Assembly: GCA_022428205.1 (NCBI GenBank)
Contig: JAKMCW010000093.1
Coordinates: 1-64,000, forward strand
DNA: 64,000 bases
Origin: Flavobacteriales bacterium
GTDB taxonomy: Bacteria > Bacteroidota > Bacteroidia > Flavobacteriales_D > Sanyastnellaceae
Direction of reading: 5' to 3'
This document shows positions 52,601-60,110 of the stretch, one piece after another (position 1 is the first letter of the stretch; the number at the start of each line of letters is the position of its first letter). The notes beneath the pieces are model-generated. The model was given only the letters and a program-made list of their open reading frames with translations. It was not told where the DNA came from and searched no databases. The translations under genes were made by a program, and so were the position numbers.

Positions 52601-53736
52601 TCATCCACAGTGACAGTCATGTCATAGTTACAGGCTTCTGAATCGGTACAGCCATTGCAGCTAAAGTCACATGAACCATCGTCAATGGTAGCTGAAGCAT
52701 CGTAGTTACAGGCTGACCCGTCAGTACATCCTGCGCAACTCGCAAATTCACAGCTGCCGTCATCTTGGGTGGCATCTTCATCATAGTTGCAGGCCATGGA
52801 ATCTGTACAGCCCACACAACTCGTGTATTCACAAGAGCCGTCGTCATCTGTAGCGTTCTCATTGTAGTTGCATGCGGTCATGTCCGTACAACCGTTGGTT
52901 TCGAACTCATCACAGAGCCCATCACCATCGGTGTCATTGATGCACTCACCTGCGCAATCGAGATAGTCTTCCGCTGGATAAGTACATGAACCATCGTCGG
53001 CACCAGCGTTCTCATCATAGTTGCAAGCCGTAGCATCGGTGCATCCTTCCGTCACCTCTCCGGGCCAGAAGAATGTAGGCCGCAAAGCTCCGTCGTCACC
53101 TGGCACTTCGTTCAATCCATCACCATTGATGAAGATTTGCGAGTAGAACTGAAGGGACAAATCTCCCGTTGTCGTGAATTGCCCTGCGAGCACTCTTAGG
53201 TCTGTTCCGGCCACACCATTGGCGTCACCGTTCAGCGCATACCATGCTCCCCCAATGGGGTCGTCAATGGCTACGTTCTGTCCTGGTGCGCCGCCACCTG
53301 GTTCGAATGCGGTAACCCATTGGTTGCTTCCGGCCTGCACAGTGGCAACAGCCGCTTCACCGATGGCTGCATTTGGAACACCTTCGAGACCAATGGTCAC
53401 CCAAGAGTCAAACTCCAAGTCAGGATAAACTGCAAAAAGCAAGCTATTGATGCCGTTTGGCGTCGCTGCACCCAATGCTGCGTGATAGAAATCCGTCGTC
53501 GTCGTGATGTACGTTGGATTGTTGCTATCTCCCGAGATCGAACTCAGAAAGTCGTCCTCGTTCTCCATGGTGATGTAGGCCCGGTATGTCGTGTATCCCG
53601 TGAGGTCCACAACGCCAAGGGCGCCAGTCAAAACGCCAATGTTGTCGTTTTCTACCTCAACCACCAGCCCATATTCTTGGGCAGACATCAGTGAGGGTAA
53701 GAGGCACAAGGCCAAAAGGAGCTTATTCAGCTTCAT
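49654..53736 (-). CDS. Giant T9SS-exported surface protein with duplicated N-terminal domain, ACNYD repeats and FAS1 domain
   Basis: A 1360-residue protein with signal peptide MKLNKLLLALCLLPSLMSAQ. Order: an unnamed ~200-residue domain (~20-230; TTYRAYITMENEDDFLSS, LEFDSWVTIGL, WYALNGDANG), six ACNYD Cys-rich repeats with calcium-type DGDGLCDE spacers, a second copy of the first domain (~430-625; TTYRYYVKCANPADFLSS), a FAS1 fasciclin domain (~690-820; SVFDIIAASEVHTVLEDLI, WTVFAPTDAAVGAL, GVVHVIDAVLVP), six more ACNYD units, three SprB-like repeats (~1060-1270) and a T9SS tail (VSFMPNPTNGQLVMEL...VRVTVED). In all about 13 GCTDxxACNYDxxATxDDGSC units. Surface adhesion is the likely role. It has its own terminator and lies between two related adhesin genes. 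Confidence 0.88.
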   Translation of the reverse strand: MKLNKLLLALCLLPSLMSAQEYGLVVEVENDNIGVLTGALGVVDLTGYTTYRAYITMENEDDFLSSISGDSNNPTYITTTTDFYHAALGAATPNGINSLLFAVYPDLEFDSWVTIGLEGVPNAAIGEAAVATVQAGSNQWVTAFEPGGGAPGQNVAIDDPIGGAWYALNGDANGVAGTDLRVLAGQFTTTGDLSLQFYSQIFINGDGLNEVPGDDGALRPTFFWPGEVTEGCTDATACNYDENAGADDGSCTYPAEDYLDCAGECINDTDGDGLCDEFETNGCTDMTACNYNENATDDDGSCEYTSCVGCTDSMACNYDEDATQDDGSCEFASCAGCTDGSACNYDASATIDDGSCDFSCNGCTDSEACNYDMTVTVDDGSCTYPAASYLDCDGNCINDEDNDGLCDEEEGCGDPTACNYDPSAVVVEADYCLIVDTVATHTTGALAGMTTYRYYVKCANPADFLSSVTGDVSNPVSIATTTGFYQDELGGVTPNAITPFLFGTFPDLQYDSWVTIGLSEAPDASIGEAAISTVQGSENPWSTNFEPGFGALGASIVIDDNVGGGWFALNGDANGIAANSSDQQVLVAQLTTDGAVEGNFYVQVFENGIGANALFFNFNIGDACVAEDEDCLFPDDVYGVDNVDCDGNCLNDADEDGVCDEDELPGCTDVTALNYDDTATDEDGSCEYPAPSVFDIIAASEVHTVLEDLIVLAGLDSTLTYDEVWTVFAPTDAAVGALPDMVVDYVLSNPEALAAILTYHVAADSVTSDMLSDGMPIEMINGETATISFDNGGIFINDSEIIIADLIAENGVVHVIDAVLVPAISGCTNLVSCNYNPLASTDDGSCESESCAGCLNELACNYDSEATINDASSCTFPIDLYGFDYYDCTGACLNDADGDGICDEAEVDGCIYEDACNYNPEATEDDGSCDYTTCAGCTDDMACNYDATATIDEGCLYPVDLYGSPYVDCDGNCINDADGDLICDEDEIPGCLDDGACNYDPNATDYDVTLCDYSCLGCTDESAANYDPTATIDDETCVYCDLEIDPAVTVVDLACAGDANGSISIEGSTGGFGTVSYALEGDPFQNNLVFDQLAGGSYKVIAMDSLMCSDTLEVSVTEPSPIVLIAFATDPLCNGGDDGSILVSGEGGTGLITFELGADSNVDGNFTGLDAGPYTVFATDANGCEADIAADVEDPAAIVITVDATVDPDNAPNGEVSVSVEGGTGDLGFSWEGPNGPYDTEDIAGLTDGTYTLTVTDENGCTESEVVTLTTVGLIEVTGALTVSFMPNPTNGQLVMELGQAVNDAILEVFDGAGRRVFRQEALNIVNRMPLDLGGLADGVYQVRVTVEDAMATQRVVVRH

Positions 53737-53860
53737 AAGTATTGGATTGGTTCAATTCTACTCGCAAAGTCCACTATTAATCCTTCCGCAAAACACAGAT
53801 GTATGTTGTCATTTCAACATCGAATTATGAATGAGTGCCGTTTCAGAATCTCAGGCAAGA

Positions 53861-53888
53861 AAAAAGGCAGCCTCTCGGCTGCCTTTTT
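53861..53888 (-). terminator. Terminator after the SprB-repeat adhesin gene
   Basis: AAAAAGGCAGCC-TCTC-GGCTGCCTTTTT: a near-perfect stem of 12 bp with a 4-base loop and T runs on both sides, 20 bases past the stop at 53908. Confidence 0.85.
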
Positions 53889-53907
53889 CAAATGATATAC
53901 CGTGCAA

Positions 53908-56361
53908 TCAGTGCTTGACAATGCGCAGCACTTCTGATGCTGATGCGACATTGACACGCAAGTAATACACGCCAGACTCGACTGAGGACAGGTCCATGGT
54001 GTGCATGAACTGACCCGCCAAATTACCGAGGTCTTCGCGAGATACCTCACGGCCGAGGCCGTCGACGAGCACTGTGCTCACGGGCTGACCGGCCAGACCG
54101 TTCAAGCTCATGGTCACATTGCTATTGGTGGGGTTCGGGAAGAGAGAGACGTCAATCAAGCTGACCACCTCCTCAATGCCACTCACCACAACAATCGTGG
54201 TACTGGTGAACTCGCAGTCGTTGCCATCCGTGATCGTCACAGTGTAATCACCTGCAACAACACCGGATACATCTTCGTCCTCACCCGTGTAGTTGGGGCC
54301 TGACCAGCTGTAGTCGTAAGGTGGGGTACCTCCTGAAACCGTAATGTCAATCACACCGTCGGCGTCTGTACCAGAAGCGCCATCGTTAGCATCTACCGTG
54401 ATGGCAATCGCGTCAGGTCCACCCACTGTGATGGTCGCTGATCCTCCGCACTCGGAGTCATCCTGTACGGTGATCAGGTAATCCCCTGCTGACAAACCAT
54501 CGAAGTCGGAACCAGGACCGAATACTCCATTGTCAATGGAATAGGTGTATCCCATTCCTGTTCCACCTGTTACAGTCAGTGCAATGGCGCCATTCTCATC
54601 TCCGTTACACAATACATCTGTTACGGCAGCAGTGGGCACGATCTCACTGGGTCCGGTCAATTCAACAGAGGCGTCATAAGTGCAGCCGTTGCCATCCACA
54701 ACCTCTACACTGTAGGTGCCTGCACCGACCATGTCTAAGGTCAGCATGTCCAAGGTCTCTCCGTCATAGACGTAAGAAATGGAACCGGTACCTCCTTGAA
54801 CCTCCAAGTCCACTGAGCCGTCCTCGTTGCCAAAGCAGCTCGGGCTCACCAATTCAACCTGCGAGACAAACTCTGCTGGAGTCGTCACTTCCACATCCAT
54901 CAACGTGTCCAAACAACCATTGACATCCTGTGCGTAGAAAGTGTAAGTACCAGGACCCAAATCATAGGTGTTGTTGGCGTCATAGGTGATGCCATCTGTG
55001 CTGTATATCGTGGTGTTGCCGCTGCCTCCGAAGAAGTTCAGCACCACAGAACCGTCGTTTGAATCCGGGCAGGTCGTTGGGACCACTGCTTGGGCATACA
55101 AGTTGAAGGGCTGTGGCTGAGAAATCGTGATGGGCGTGGTGTTGTCCAAGCAACCGTTAGCATCGATGCCATAGACAGTGTAAAGACCAATGCCCATGTT
55201 TTCGAACAACAATGTCTCTGAGCTCATCTCAAAGAAAGGACCGGTGCCTGTGTCCTGGGGGGCCATCAAACTGTATGAAACAGCTCCTGTACCACCGGTA
55301 TGTCCTCCGCTCAACACAGCGTCAGAAAGGCCAGTACAGCTGATGGGATCAGCCAAGATCGCGGTGACTTCGAGGGGCTCAGGAGCACCTACCGTCACCG
55401 TGGCTTCAGCTTGACAGCCTTGGCTGTCCGTAATGGTGATGGTCATGTCTCCCGCATTCGCGTCATTGAAGATGCCCGTCGCGTTGGTGGCCATTCCATT
55501 GGAATAGCTCAATCCACCTTGGCCACCTGAAACCGATACACTGACCACGCCGTCTGGGGTGCCGCTGCAGCTCAAATCACTGACATTCGTGGCCGTCACC
55601 ATCAACATCGTGCCGGGGAAAGCGCAATCGTAAACACAGCTGCCGTTGTCTTCGTTGGCATCCATGTTGTAGTTCTCAGCTTCCATGTCGGTGCAACCAA
55701 ACACGGCGTCAGGAATGCTGCTAAAAGGGAACGTTCCCAGCGCAGTGCTGTCTTGGTCACCTCCAACAAATGACGCGATGCTGATCACACCATAAAGAGT
55801 GGTGTCCGTCGTGAACTGACCAATGAGAATGAGGCTATCCTCACCAGCAAAGCCATTGTCATCTGGGTAGAGGGGGAACCAAGAACCTCCCGTTTGGGTC
55901 TCGATGATGATGTCGGAACCGGCAGCACCTGCTCCGGGCTCGAACAAAGGAACCCAGTCAGCCTCGGGGTCACCGATGGTGTAGATGGGACTCTCACCGT
56001 TGTTGGCATCCGCAGGGGCGGTCATGCCGATGGTCACAAAGCTGTCATACACCAGGTCGGGATAGACAGAGAACAAAAGCGGGTTGTACCCTGAATTGTC
56101 CTTTCCGCCGAGAACTGCATTGAAAAAGTTGTCTCCGCCTTTAATGCGCGTGGGGTAATCTGCATCCCCATAGACCGCCGTCAGGTAGTCTTGGTCGGAA
56201 GCAAACTTGACGTAGACTCTGTAAGTGTTGTAACCAGTCAGGTCTTCGTCTCCCACCATTCCGATGTTCTCGGCAAAAGTCTCAACAACAACTTCTGTGG
56301 CTTGGGAATAAGCAAGGGTGCTGCAGCAAGCTGCCAAAACACCGAGTAGCAATCGCTTCAT
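53908..56361 (-). CDS. T9SS-exported adhesin with SprB-like repeats
   Basis: An 817-residue surface protein. Signal peptide MKRLLLGVLAACCSTLAYSQ, then one copy of the unnamed domain also found twice in the next gene (~20-225; YNTYRVYVKFASDQDYLTAVYG, LVYDSFVTIGM, WFPLYPDDNGFAGEDS), one ACNYD-like Cys unit (GCTDMEAENYNMDANEDNGSC) and then about six SprB-type repeats of ~75-80 residues, each with a core like SCFGNEDGSVDLEVQGGTGSISY and an end like GTYSVEVVDGNGCTYDASV. The T9SS type A tail is VSLFPNPTNSNVTMSLNGL to YYLRVNVASASEVLRIVKH. SprB-type repeats are known from gliding adhesins of Flavobacterium. It stands alone between two terminators. Confidence 0.88.
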   Translation of the reverse strand: MKRLLLGVLAACCSTLAYSQATEVVVETFAENIGMVGDEDLTGYNTYRVYVKFASDQDYLTAVYGDADYPTRIKGGDNFFNAVLGGKDNSGYNPLLFSVYPDLVYDSFVTIGMTAPADANNGESPIYTIGDPEADWVPLFEPGAGAAGSDIIIETQTGGSWFPLYPDDNGFAGEDSLILIGQFTTDTTLYGVISIASFVGGDQDSTALGTFPFSSIPDAVFGCTDMEAENYNMDANEDNGSCVYDCAFPGTMLMVTATNVSDLSCSGTPDGVVSVSVSGGQGGLSYSNGMATNATGIFNDANAGDMTITITDSQGCQAEATVTVGAPEPLEVTAILADPISCTGLSDAVLSGGHTGGTGAVSYSLMAPQDTGTGPFFEMSSETLLFENMGIGLYTVYGIDANGCLDNTTPITISQPQPFNLYAQAVVPTTCPDSNDGSVVLNFFGGSGNTTIYSTDGITYDANNTYDLGPGTYTFYAQDVNGCLDTLMDVEVTTPAEFVSQVELVSPSCFGNEDGSVDLEVQGGTGSISYVYDGETLDMLTLDMVGAGTYSVEVVDGNGCTYDASVELTGPSEIVPTAAVTDVLCNGDENGAIALTVTGGTGMGYTYSIDNGVFGPGSDFDGLSAGDYLITVQDDSECGGSATITVGGPDAIAITVDANDGASGTDADGVIDITVSGGTPPYDYSWSGPNYTGEDEDVSGVVAGDYTVTITDGNDCEFTSTTIVVVSGIEEVVSLIDVSLFPNPTNSNVTMSLNGLAGQPVSTVLVDGLGREVSREDLGNLAGQFMHTMDLSSVESGVYYLRVNVASASEVLRIVKH

Positions 56362-56479
56362 GCGTTTGATAGTGTTAAATGTGAATCTTGGCGCAATATA
56401 ATGGCGAAGCCCCTATCACAAGTTGACATTCATCATCTAAGCATGCAGGGGATTTCCACGATGATTGTAGGAAATAAAG

Positions 56480-56501
56480 AAGGGGGCTCACGGCCCCCTT
56501 C
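56480..56501 (-). terminator. Terminator after the four-CBM-like-domain gene
   Basis: GAAGGGGGC-CGTGA-GCCCCCTTC followed by TTTATTTCC on the minus strand: a 9-bp stem with a 5-base loop, 28 bases beyond the stop at 56529. Confidence 0.8.
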
Positions 56502-56528
56502 CCTTCTAAGTTCTATATGTCATCCTTT

Positions 56529-58283
56529 TCATTCCACGGTCAGACGCAACGTGGCCCTTTGCGTTGAACTGGAAGCTTCTAGGACATAGATGCCCGAACG
56601 GAGACCGGAGAGTGGATAAGTCACCACGGCTCCTGATTGAATCACCTGGCGATTGACCAGAACCTGCTTGCCTGCCAGGTCGAATAAACGGACCTGAAGA
56701 AGGCCATCCATTCCATTCACCCTCAGGTTGACAGCATCCCGTGCCGGGTTGGGGAATGCCTCGAGTCCAATCAAATCTTGGACCTCCTCAATTCCGATCA
56801 CTGTTCCAACGGTATCGCCATTGCAATCCAAGCACGAGCCATAACAATAGGCCCCGAGTACTTCAGGCAGCCCCGAACGCACGTGGGTGCGGTTGGATTC
56901 ACCAAAAGGATTGGCTTGACCACATCCCTCCGTCGCGAAGTCCCCAACCTCGGCAACCTCGTTGTCAACGGCGCCTCCCGGGTAAGGGTCTCCATTGCAA
57001 TAGCGGTATTCAAAGAAGGCCGACCCTGACACCTCGTAAGTCACCTCGTACACATTGTCACCGTCGGCGTCGCTCATGGCCAAGGCACCTGCCTGCCATT
57101 GTGGCGAAGTGATATTGCCCATCAACCAGACGCCATTTTCGGAGACGGTCTCGTTGGCCATGTCGATTTTAAATGTGATGGGCGCTGGATCGGGGTCAGG
57201 TACACAGGAAGCACTGCACTGATTGTAACAGTACTCCACGGTCACCGCTTCGTCTCCTACCGTAAAAGTGCGGTTGCCATTGCTCGTGCAATCCGCTGGT
57301 GGGTTTTCATTGTCGATGTTGCCATCACCGTCACCCCCCCAATTGTTGCCGTTGATGAACTTGAATTCGTAATCTCCCGGAGCCACATCGATGGTGGCCT
57401 CATATACCATGTCGCCGTCGTCATCGGTTAGGAAGTCCACACCAGGTGTCCATCCTTGAAAGCTTCCTGCCACGCACACGCCGTTCACCGACACTTCAGC
57501 TTGCGTGCTCATGTCGACCCGGAAGGTGACTTGTGAAGGAGAAACGCAGCTTCCACACGTGTTATAACAGTATGCCTGTCCGGTCTCCTCCAGTTGATAG
57601 ATCATGTCGCCTCCAGTCAAGACCATCATCCGGTTGCCATTGTCAGCACACTCTCCTTCTGGATTTTCGTCGAAGCCCCAAGCGTTGCCGTTGACAAACT
57701 TGAACTGCAAGGTGTCGACGGGATCCAATGCCGCTCCATCAATCTGGGTGGTGTACGTATATATCATGTCACCATCGGCGTCATCCATCATTAAGAAGTT
57801 GGTGCCGTCCCAACCGTTGAAGTTGCCGTTCATGTGCACGCCCACGGGATTGATGGCCTCTTCTTGGCTCATGTCAATCTGAAAGGTCACCGTAGTGACA
57901 CCACATCCGGCACAAGCGCCAAAGCAAACGACTGCCAAAACGGTGTCGCCTTCAATTTCCGCAAAACGGTCGGTACTGCCTGGAAAAGCACAGGCTTCAG
58001 GGCACGCTTCATCGACGCCCCATGCATTGCCGTTGAGGAATTTGTACTGAATAGAAGCCAGGGTGTCGGAGACGTCATAGGTCACTTCGTAAACGCCGTC
58101 CATATCATCGTCGCTGAGCATGGTTCCCGCTGGATCCCATCCTTGGAAATTGCCTGCCACGTGGACGCCTTCGCTTGCCACTGTCTCATTGTTCATGTCG
58201 ACGCTAAATGTGACCGCATGGGACTGCGCTTGAGCGGCCCATACCAAGGACAGCACCGCGAGTAAGGTGTATACTTTTTTCAT
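56529..58283 (-). CDS. T9SS-exported protein with four tandem glycogen-binding-like E-set domains
   Basis: A 584-residue surface protein with signal peptide MKKVYTLLAVLSLVWAAQAQ. Four repeats of ~110-120 residues follow, each opening with a strand like VTFSVDMNNE and holding GVHVAGNFQGWDPAGTML, a DDDMDGVYEVTYDV calcium-like acidic stretch and YKFLNGNAWG; this is the pattern of CBM48/CBM20-like and AMPK glycogen-binding E-set domains. Cys pairs (CFGACAGCG, CYNTCGSC) link repeats. The T9SS tail is LEAFPNPARDAVNLRVNGM to YVLEASSS. The track start is upstream in a stretch without signal peptide; the ATG at 58283 is better. It may bind alpha-glucan at the surface, fitting the starch genes elsewhere in the window, but binding is not shown by sequence. 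A TACTTTAG box lies ~27 bases upstream. Confidence 0.85.
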   Translation of the reverse strand: MKKVYTLLAVLSLVWAAQAQSHAVTFSVDMNNETVASEGVHVAGNFQGWDPAGTMLSDDDMDGVYEVTYDVSDTLASIQYKFLNGNAWGVDEACPEACAFPGSTDRFAEIEGDTVLAVVCFGACAGCGVTTVTFQIDMSQEEAINPVGVHMNGNFNGWDGTNFLMMDDADGDMIYTYTTQIDGAALDPVDTLQFKFVNGNAWGFDENPEGECADNGNRMMVLTGGDMIYQLEETGQAYCYNTCGSCVSPSQVTFRVDMSTQAEVSVNGVCVAGSFQGWTPGVDFLTDDDGDMVYEATIDVAPGDYEFKFINGNNWGGDGDGNIDNENPPADCTSNGNRTFTVGDEAVTVEYCYNQCSASCVPDPDPAPITFKIDMANETVSENGVWLMGNITSPQWQAGALAMSDADGDNVYEVTYEVSGSAFFEYRYCNGDPYPGGAVDNEVAEVGDFATEGCGQANPFGESNRTHVRSGLPEVLGAYCYGSCLDCNGDTVGTVIGIEEVQDLIGLEAFPNPARDAVNLRVNGMDGLLQVRLFDLAGKQVLVNRQVIQSGAVVTYPLSGLRSGIYVLEASSSTQRATLRLTVE

Positions 58284-58416
58284 GTATCGTGTTTGATGTA
58301 CACGACTAAAGTAAGCGTGCACGTCTTTAACCGGTAAATTCTGTTTTGCACATCCTGAGGTGGAATGTGCTTGCGCCCCTTACTTGCTTTACCGCAACCC
58401 GTAAATGTGGTCCGGC

Positions 58417-58881
58417 TTATTCCCCTGTGATGGCCTTGCGCCAATCGTCGTGGACACGCGCAACCTTTCCGGCGGCAGTGTTCCAGCTCACCAAGGTCGT
58501 GGCCGCCCTGAAAGCGAGCATTGTCCTCTCCTGTTTGCCCTCCTTTAGAACAAAGCCCTCGTATTTGATGTGGATGCTTGAGTTGCCCAATCCGGAAGCG
58601 CCCAGGCGGATGATCAACCGGTCCCCCGGTTCTACCGGCTTCAGATAGTCCATCTCATTGTGGGCCACCAAAACCCCATGTTTGCGGAAGTCCCACGGCT
58701 CGGGGACACAAGTCTCGAACCATGCGATGCGCGCGTCCTCCAGGAATGTGAAGTACCGTGCATTGTTTACGTGCCCGAACAAATCCATGTCGCTATAGCG
58801 CATGGGCACCTCATAATCGACGGTCGGCCCCATGGCTTCGAAGGGCAAATCCATGGGAGAAACAGGGGTGGAATCGTTCAT
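58417..58881 (-). CDS. Hotdog-fold acyl-CoA thioesterase (4-hydroxybenzoyl-CoA thioesterase-like)
   Basis: A 154-residue single hotdog domain. VPMRYSDMDLFGHVNNARYFTFLEDARIAWF is the family motif with the catalytic Asp, followed by VLVAHNEMDYLKPVEPGDRLIIRLG and the strands SSIHIKYEGFVLKEGKQ and TMLAFRAATTLVSWN. Such enzymes free acids from acyl-CoA; the acyl group is unknown. The ATG at 58881 (MNDSTPVSPMD) is preferred over the track start. It lies 133 bases upstream of the CBM-like gene on the same strand and divergent from hup. Confidence 0.88.
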   Translation of the reverse strand: MNDSTPVSPMDLPFEAMGPTVDYEVPMRYSDMDLFGHVNNARYFTFLEDARIAWFETCVPEPWDFRKHGVLVAHNEMDYLKPVEPGDRLIIRLGASGLGNSSIHIKYEGFVLKEGKQERTMLAFRAATTLVSWNTAAGKVARVHDDWRKAITGE

Positions 58882-59033
58882 TTGGCGTTCTGGGTGAAGA
58901 ACCGCAAAGGTCAACCCCAGCACAGACCCCGCATCATTGCTGGATTTCCGGGTTTTTCCAATTCTAACGGTACTTTATTCACAAACTGAATAAAAACGTT
59001 CTGAATCCCCCGTCAAACGCGGGATTTCGCATA

Positions 59034-59041
59034 TACATTTG
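59034..59041 (+). promoter_or_regulatory. -7 promoter element of the HU gene
   Basis: TACATTTG is an exact TAnnTTTG match, 27 bases before the ATG at 59069. The region just upstream is AT-rich (ACTTTATTCACAAACTGAAT), as expected for a strong promoter. Confidence 0.55.
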
Positions 59042-59068
59042 AAAGGTTCACAACCTAAAAACAAAACC

Positions 59069-59341
59069 ATGAACAAATCCGAACTCCGTGATGCCATGGC
59101 CGAAGGCGCAGGCATCAGCAAGGCCGACGCAGGTCGCGCACTCGACGCATTCATCGACGCTACCTCCAATGCCCTCAAGGGTGGAGAGCGTGTAGCCCTC
59201 GTTGGCTTCGGTTCTTTCTCCGTCACCCACCGGGAGGCGCGCAAAGGCCGCAATCCACAAACTGGTAAGGAAATCACCATCGCAGCTAAGAACGTGGTGA
59301 AGTTCAAGCCAGGTGCTGAGTTGAACGACAAGGTCAAGTAA
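59069..59341 (+). CDS. hup: HU family DNA-binding protein
   Basis: A 90-residue nucleoid protein that bends [34 protein letters not shown] is the helical dimer part, [28 protein letters not shown] the family signature with the DNA-binding arm and its Pro, and [15 protein letters not shown] the closing strand and helix. The track adds 10 residues from a non-ATG start; the ATG at 59069 is standard. It has its own -7 element and a very strong terminator, so it is a single-gene, probably highly expressed unit. Confidence 0.97.
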   Translation: MNKSELRDAMAEGAGISKADAGRALDAFIDATSNALKGGERVALVGFGSFSVTHREARKGRNPQTGKEITIAAKNVVKFKPGAELNDKVK

Positions 59342-59369
59342 GACCCGTTTACGGCACCAGCCGAAATTC

Positions 59370-59403
59370 CCCCGGCTTGCCTTCGTGGCAAGCCGGGGTT
59401 TTT
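59370..59403 (+). terminator. Strong Rho-independent terminator after the HU gene
   Basis: CCCCGGCTTGCC-TTCGT-GGCAAGCCGGGG followed by TTTTT: a perfect 12-bp stem with a 5-base loop. The clearest terminator in the window; it ends 11 bases before the next start codon. Confidence 0.95.
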
Positions 59404-59414
59404 CTTTGTCCCCA

Positions 59415-60101
59415 ATGCAAGACGACCGCTACGCTCTACTCTCCTCCTTCCTCACGGATGCGAGGCGTGCACGCTTTGAATCTGTGCTGGACGCACGGAT
59501 GCAATGGGTCACGGTTGTCACTGAGGACCTTTTTGACCCCCACAACATCTCGGCCGTTCTGCGCAGCTGTGACTGTTTTGGGATCCAAACTGCGCACATC
59601 ATCGAGGCCAACAACCCCTACCGCACATCACCTGGGGTATCCAAAGGAGCGTACAAATGGCTGGACATTCGCAGGCACACCGATACTGTGCACGGTCTGC
59701 AGAAACTGAAAGATGCGGGGTACGCGGTGTGCTGTACCACCCCTCACACAAACGACACCACGCCTGAAGCCTTGCCATTGGATCGGCCTGTGGCCTTGGT
59801 CTTTGGCTCCGAAGGGCCCGGTATTTCGGATGCGGCCAAATCCATGGCGGATCATTTTGTGCGCATCCCGATGTACGGTTTCACGGAGAGCTTCAACATC
59901 TCCGTTGCTGCAGCGCTGACCCTACAAACGGTCACGGAGCGCGTGCGTCAAAACTCCGACATCAAATGGGCCATTCCAGACTCAGAACGCTTGCGCATTC
60001 TTGGAGATTGGGCAGAACGGACCGTAAAAGACGCCCCTGGCCTGCTTGCACGGATGCGCAGTGGCGAAGGGCCGACGGCCACTGACTCATCTGAGCGATA
60101 G
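59415..60101 (+). CDS. trmH: TrmH-type tRNA/rRNA 2'-O-methyltransferase (SpoU family)
   Basis: A 228-residue SPOUT methyltransferase. The SpoU motifs are all present: DPHNISAVLRSCDCFGIQTAHII (motif 1, with Asn and Arg), VALVFGSEGPGIS (motif 2) and IPMYGFTESFNISVAAALTL (motif 3, knot). Length and the basic N-terminal helix (RRARFESVLDARMQWVTVVTEDL) fit TrmH, which methylates G18 of tRNA. The ATG at 59415 was chosen; the track start lies in the HU terminator. It is followed 9 bases later by the MATE gene and may share its transcript. Confidence 0.9.
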   Translation: MQDDRYALLSSFLTDARRARFESVLDARMQWVTVVTEDLFDPHNISAVLRSCDCFGIQTAHIIEANNPYRTSPGVSKGAYKWLDIRRHTDTVHGLQKLKDAGYAVCCTTPHTNDTTPEALPLDRPVALVFGSEGPGISDAAKSMADHFVRIPMYGFTESFNISVAAALTLQTVTERVRQNSDIKWAIPDSERLRILGDWAERTVKDAPGLLARMRSGEGPTATDSSER

Positions 60102-60110
60102 GCCCTCTTC

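Noticed and set aside
50600-53060. Regularly spaced similar blocks that resemble a CRISPR array at first glance
   Set aside because: The blocks are imperfect, lie in one open frame and translate into ACNYD protein repeats. No cas genes are near.
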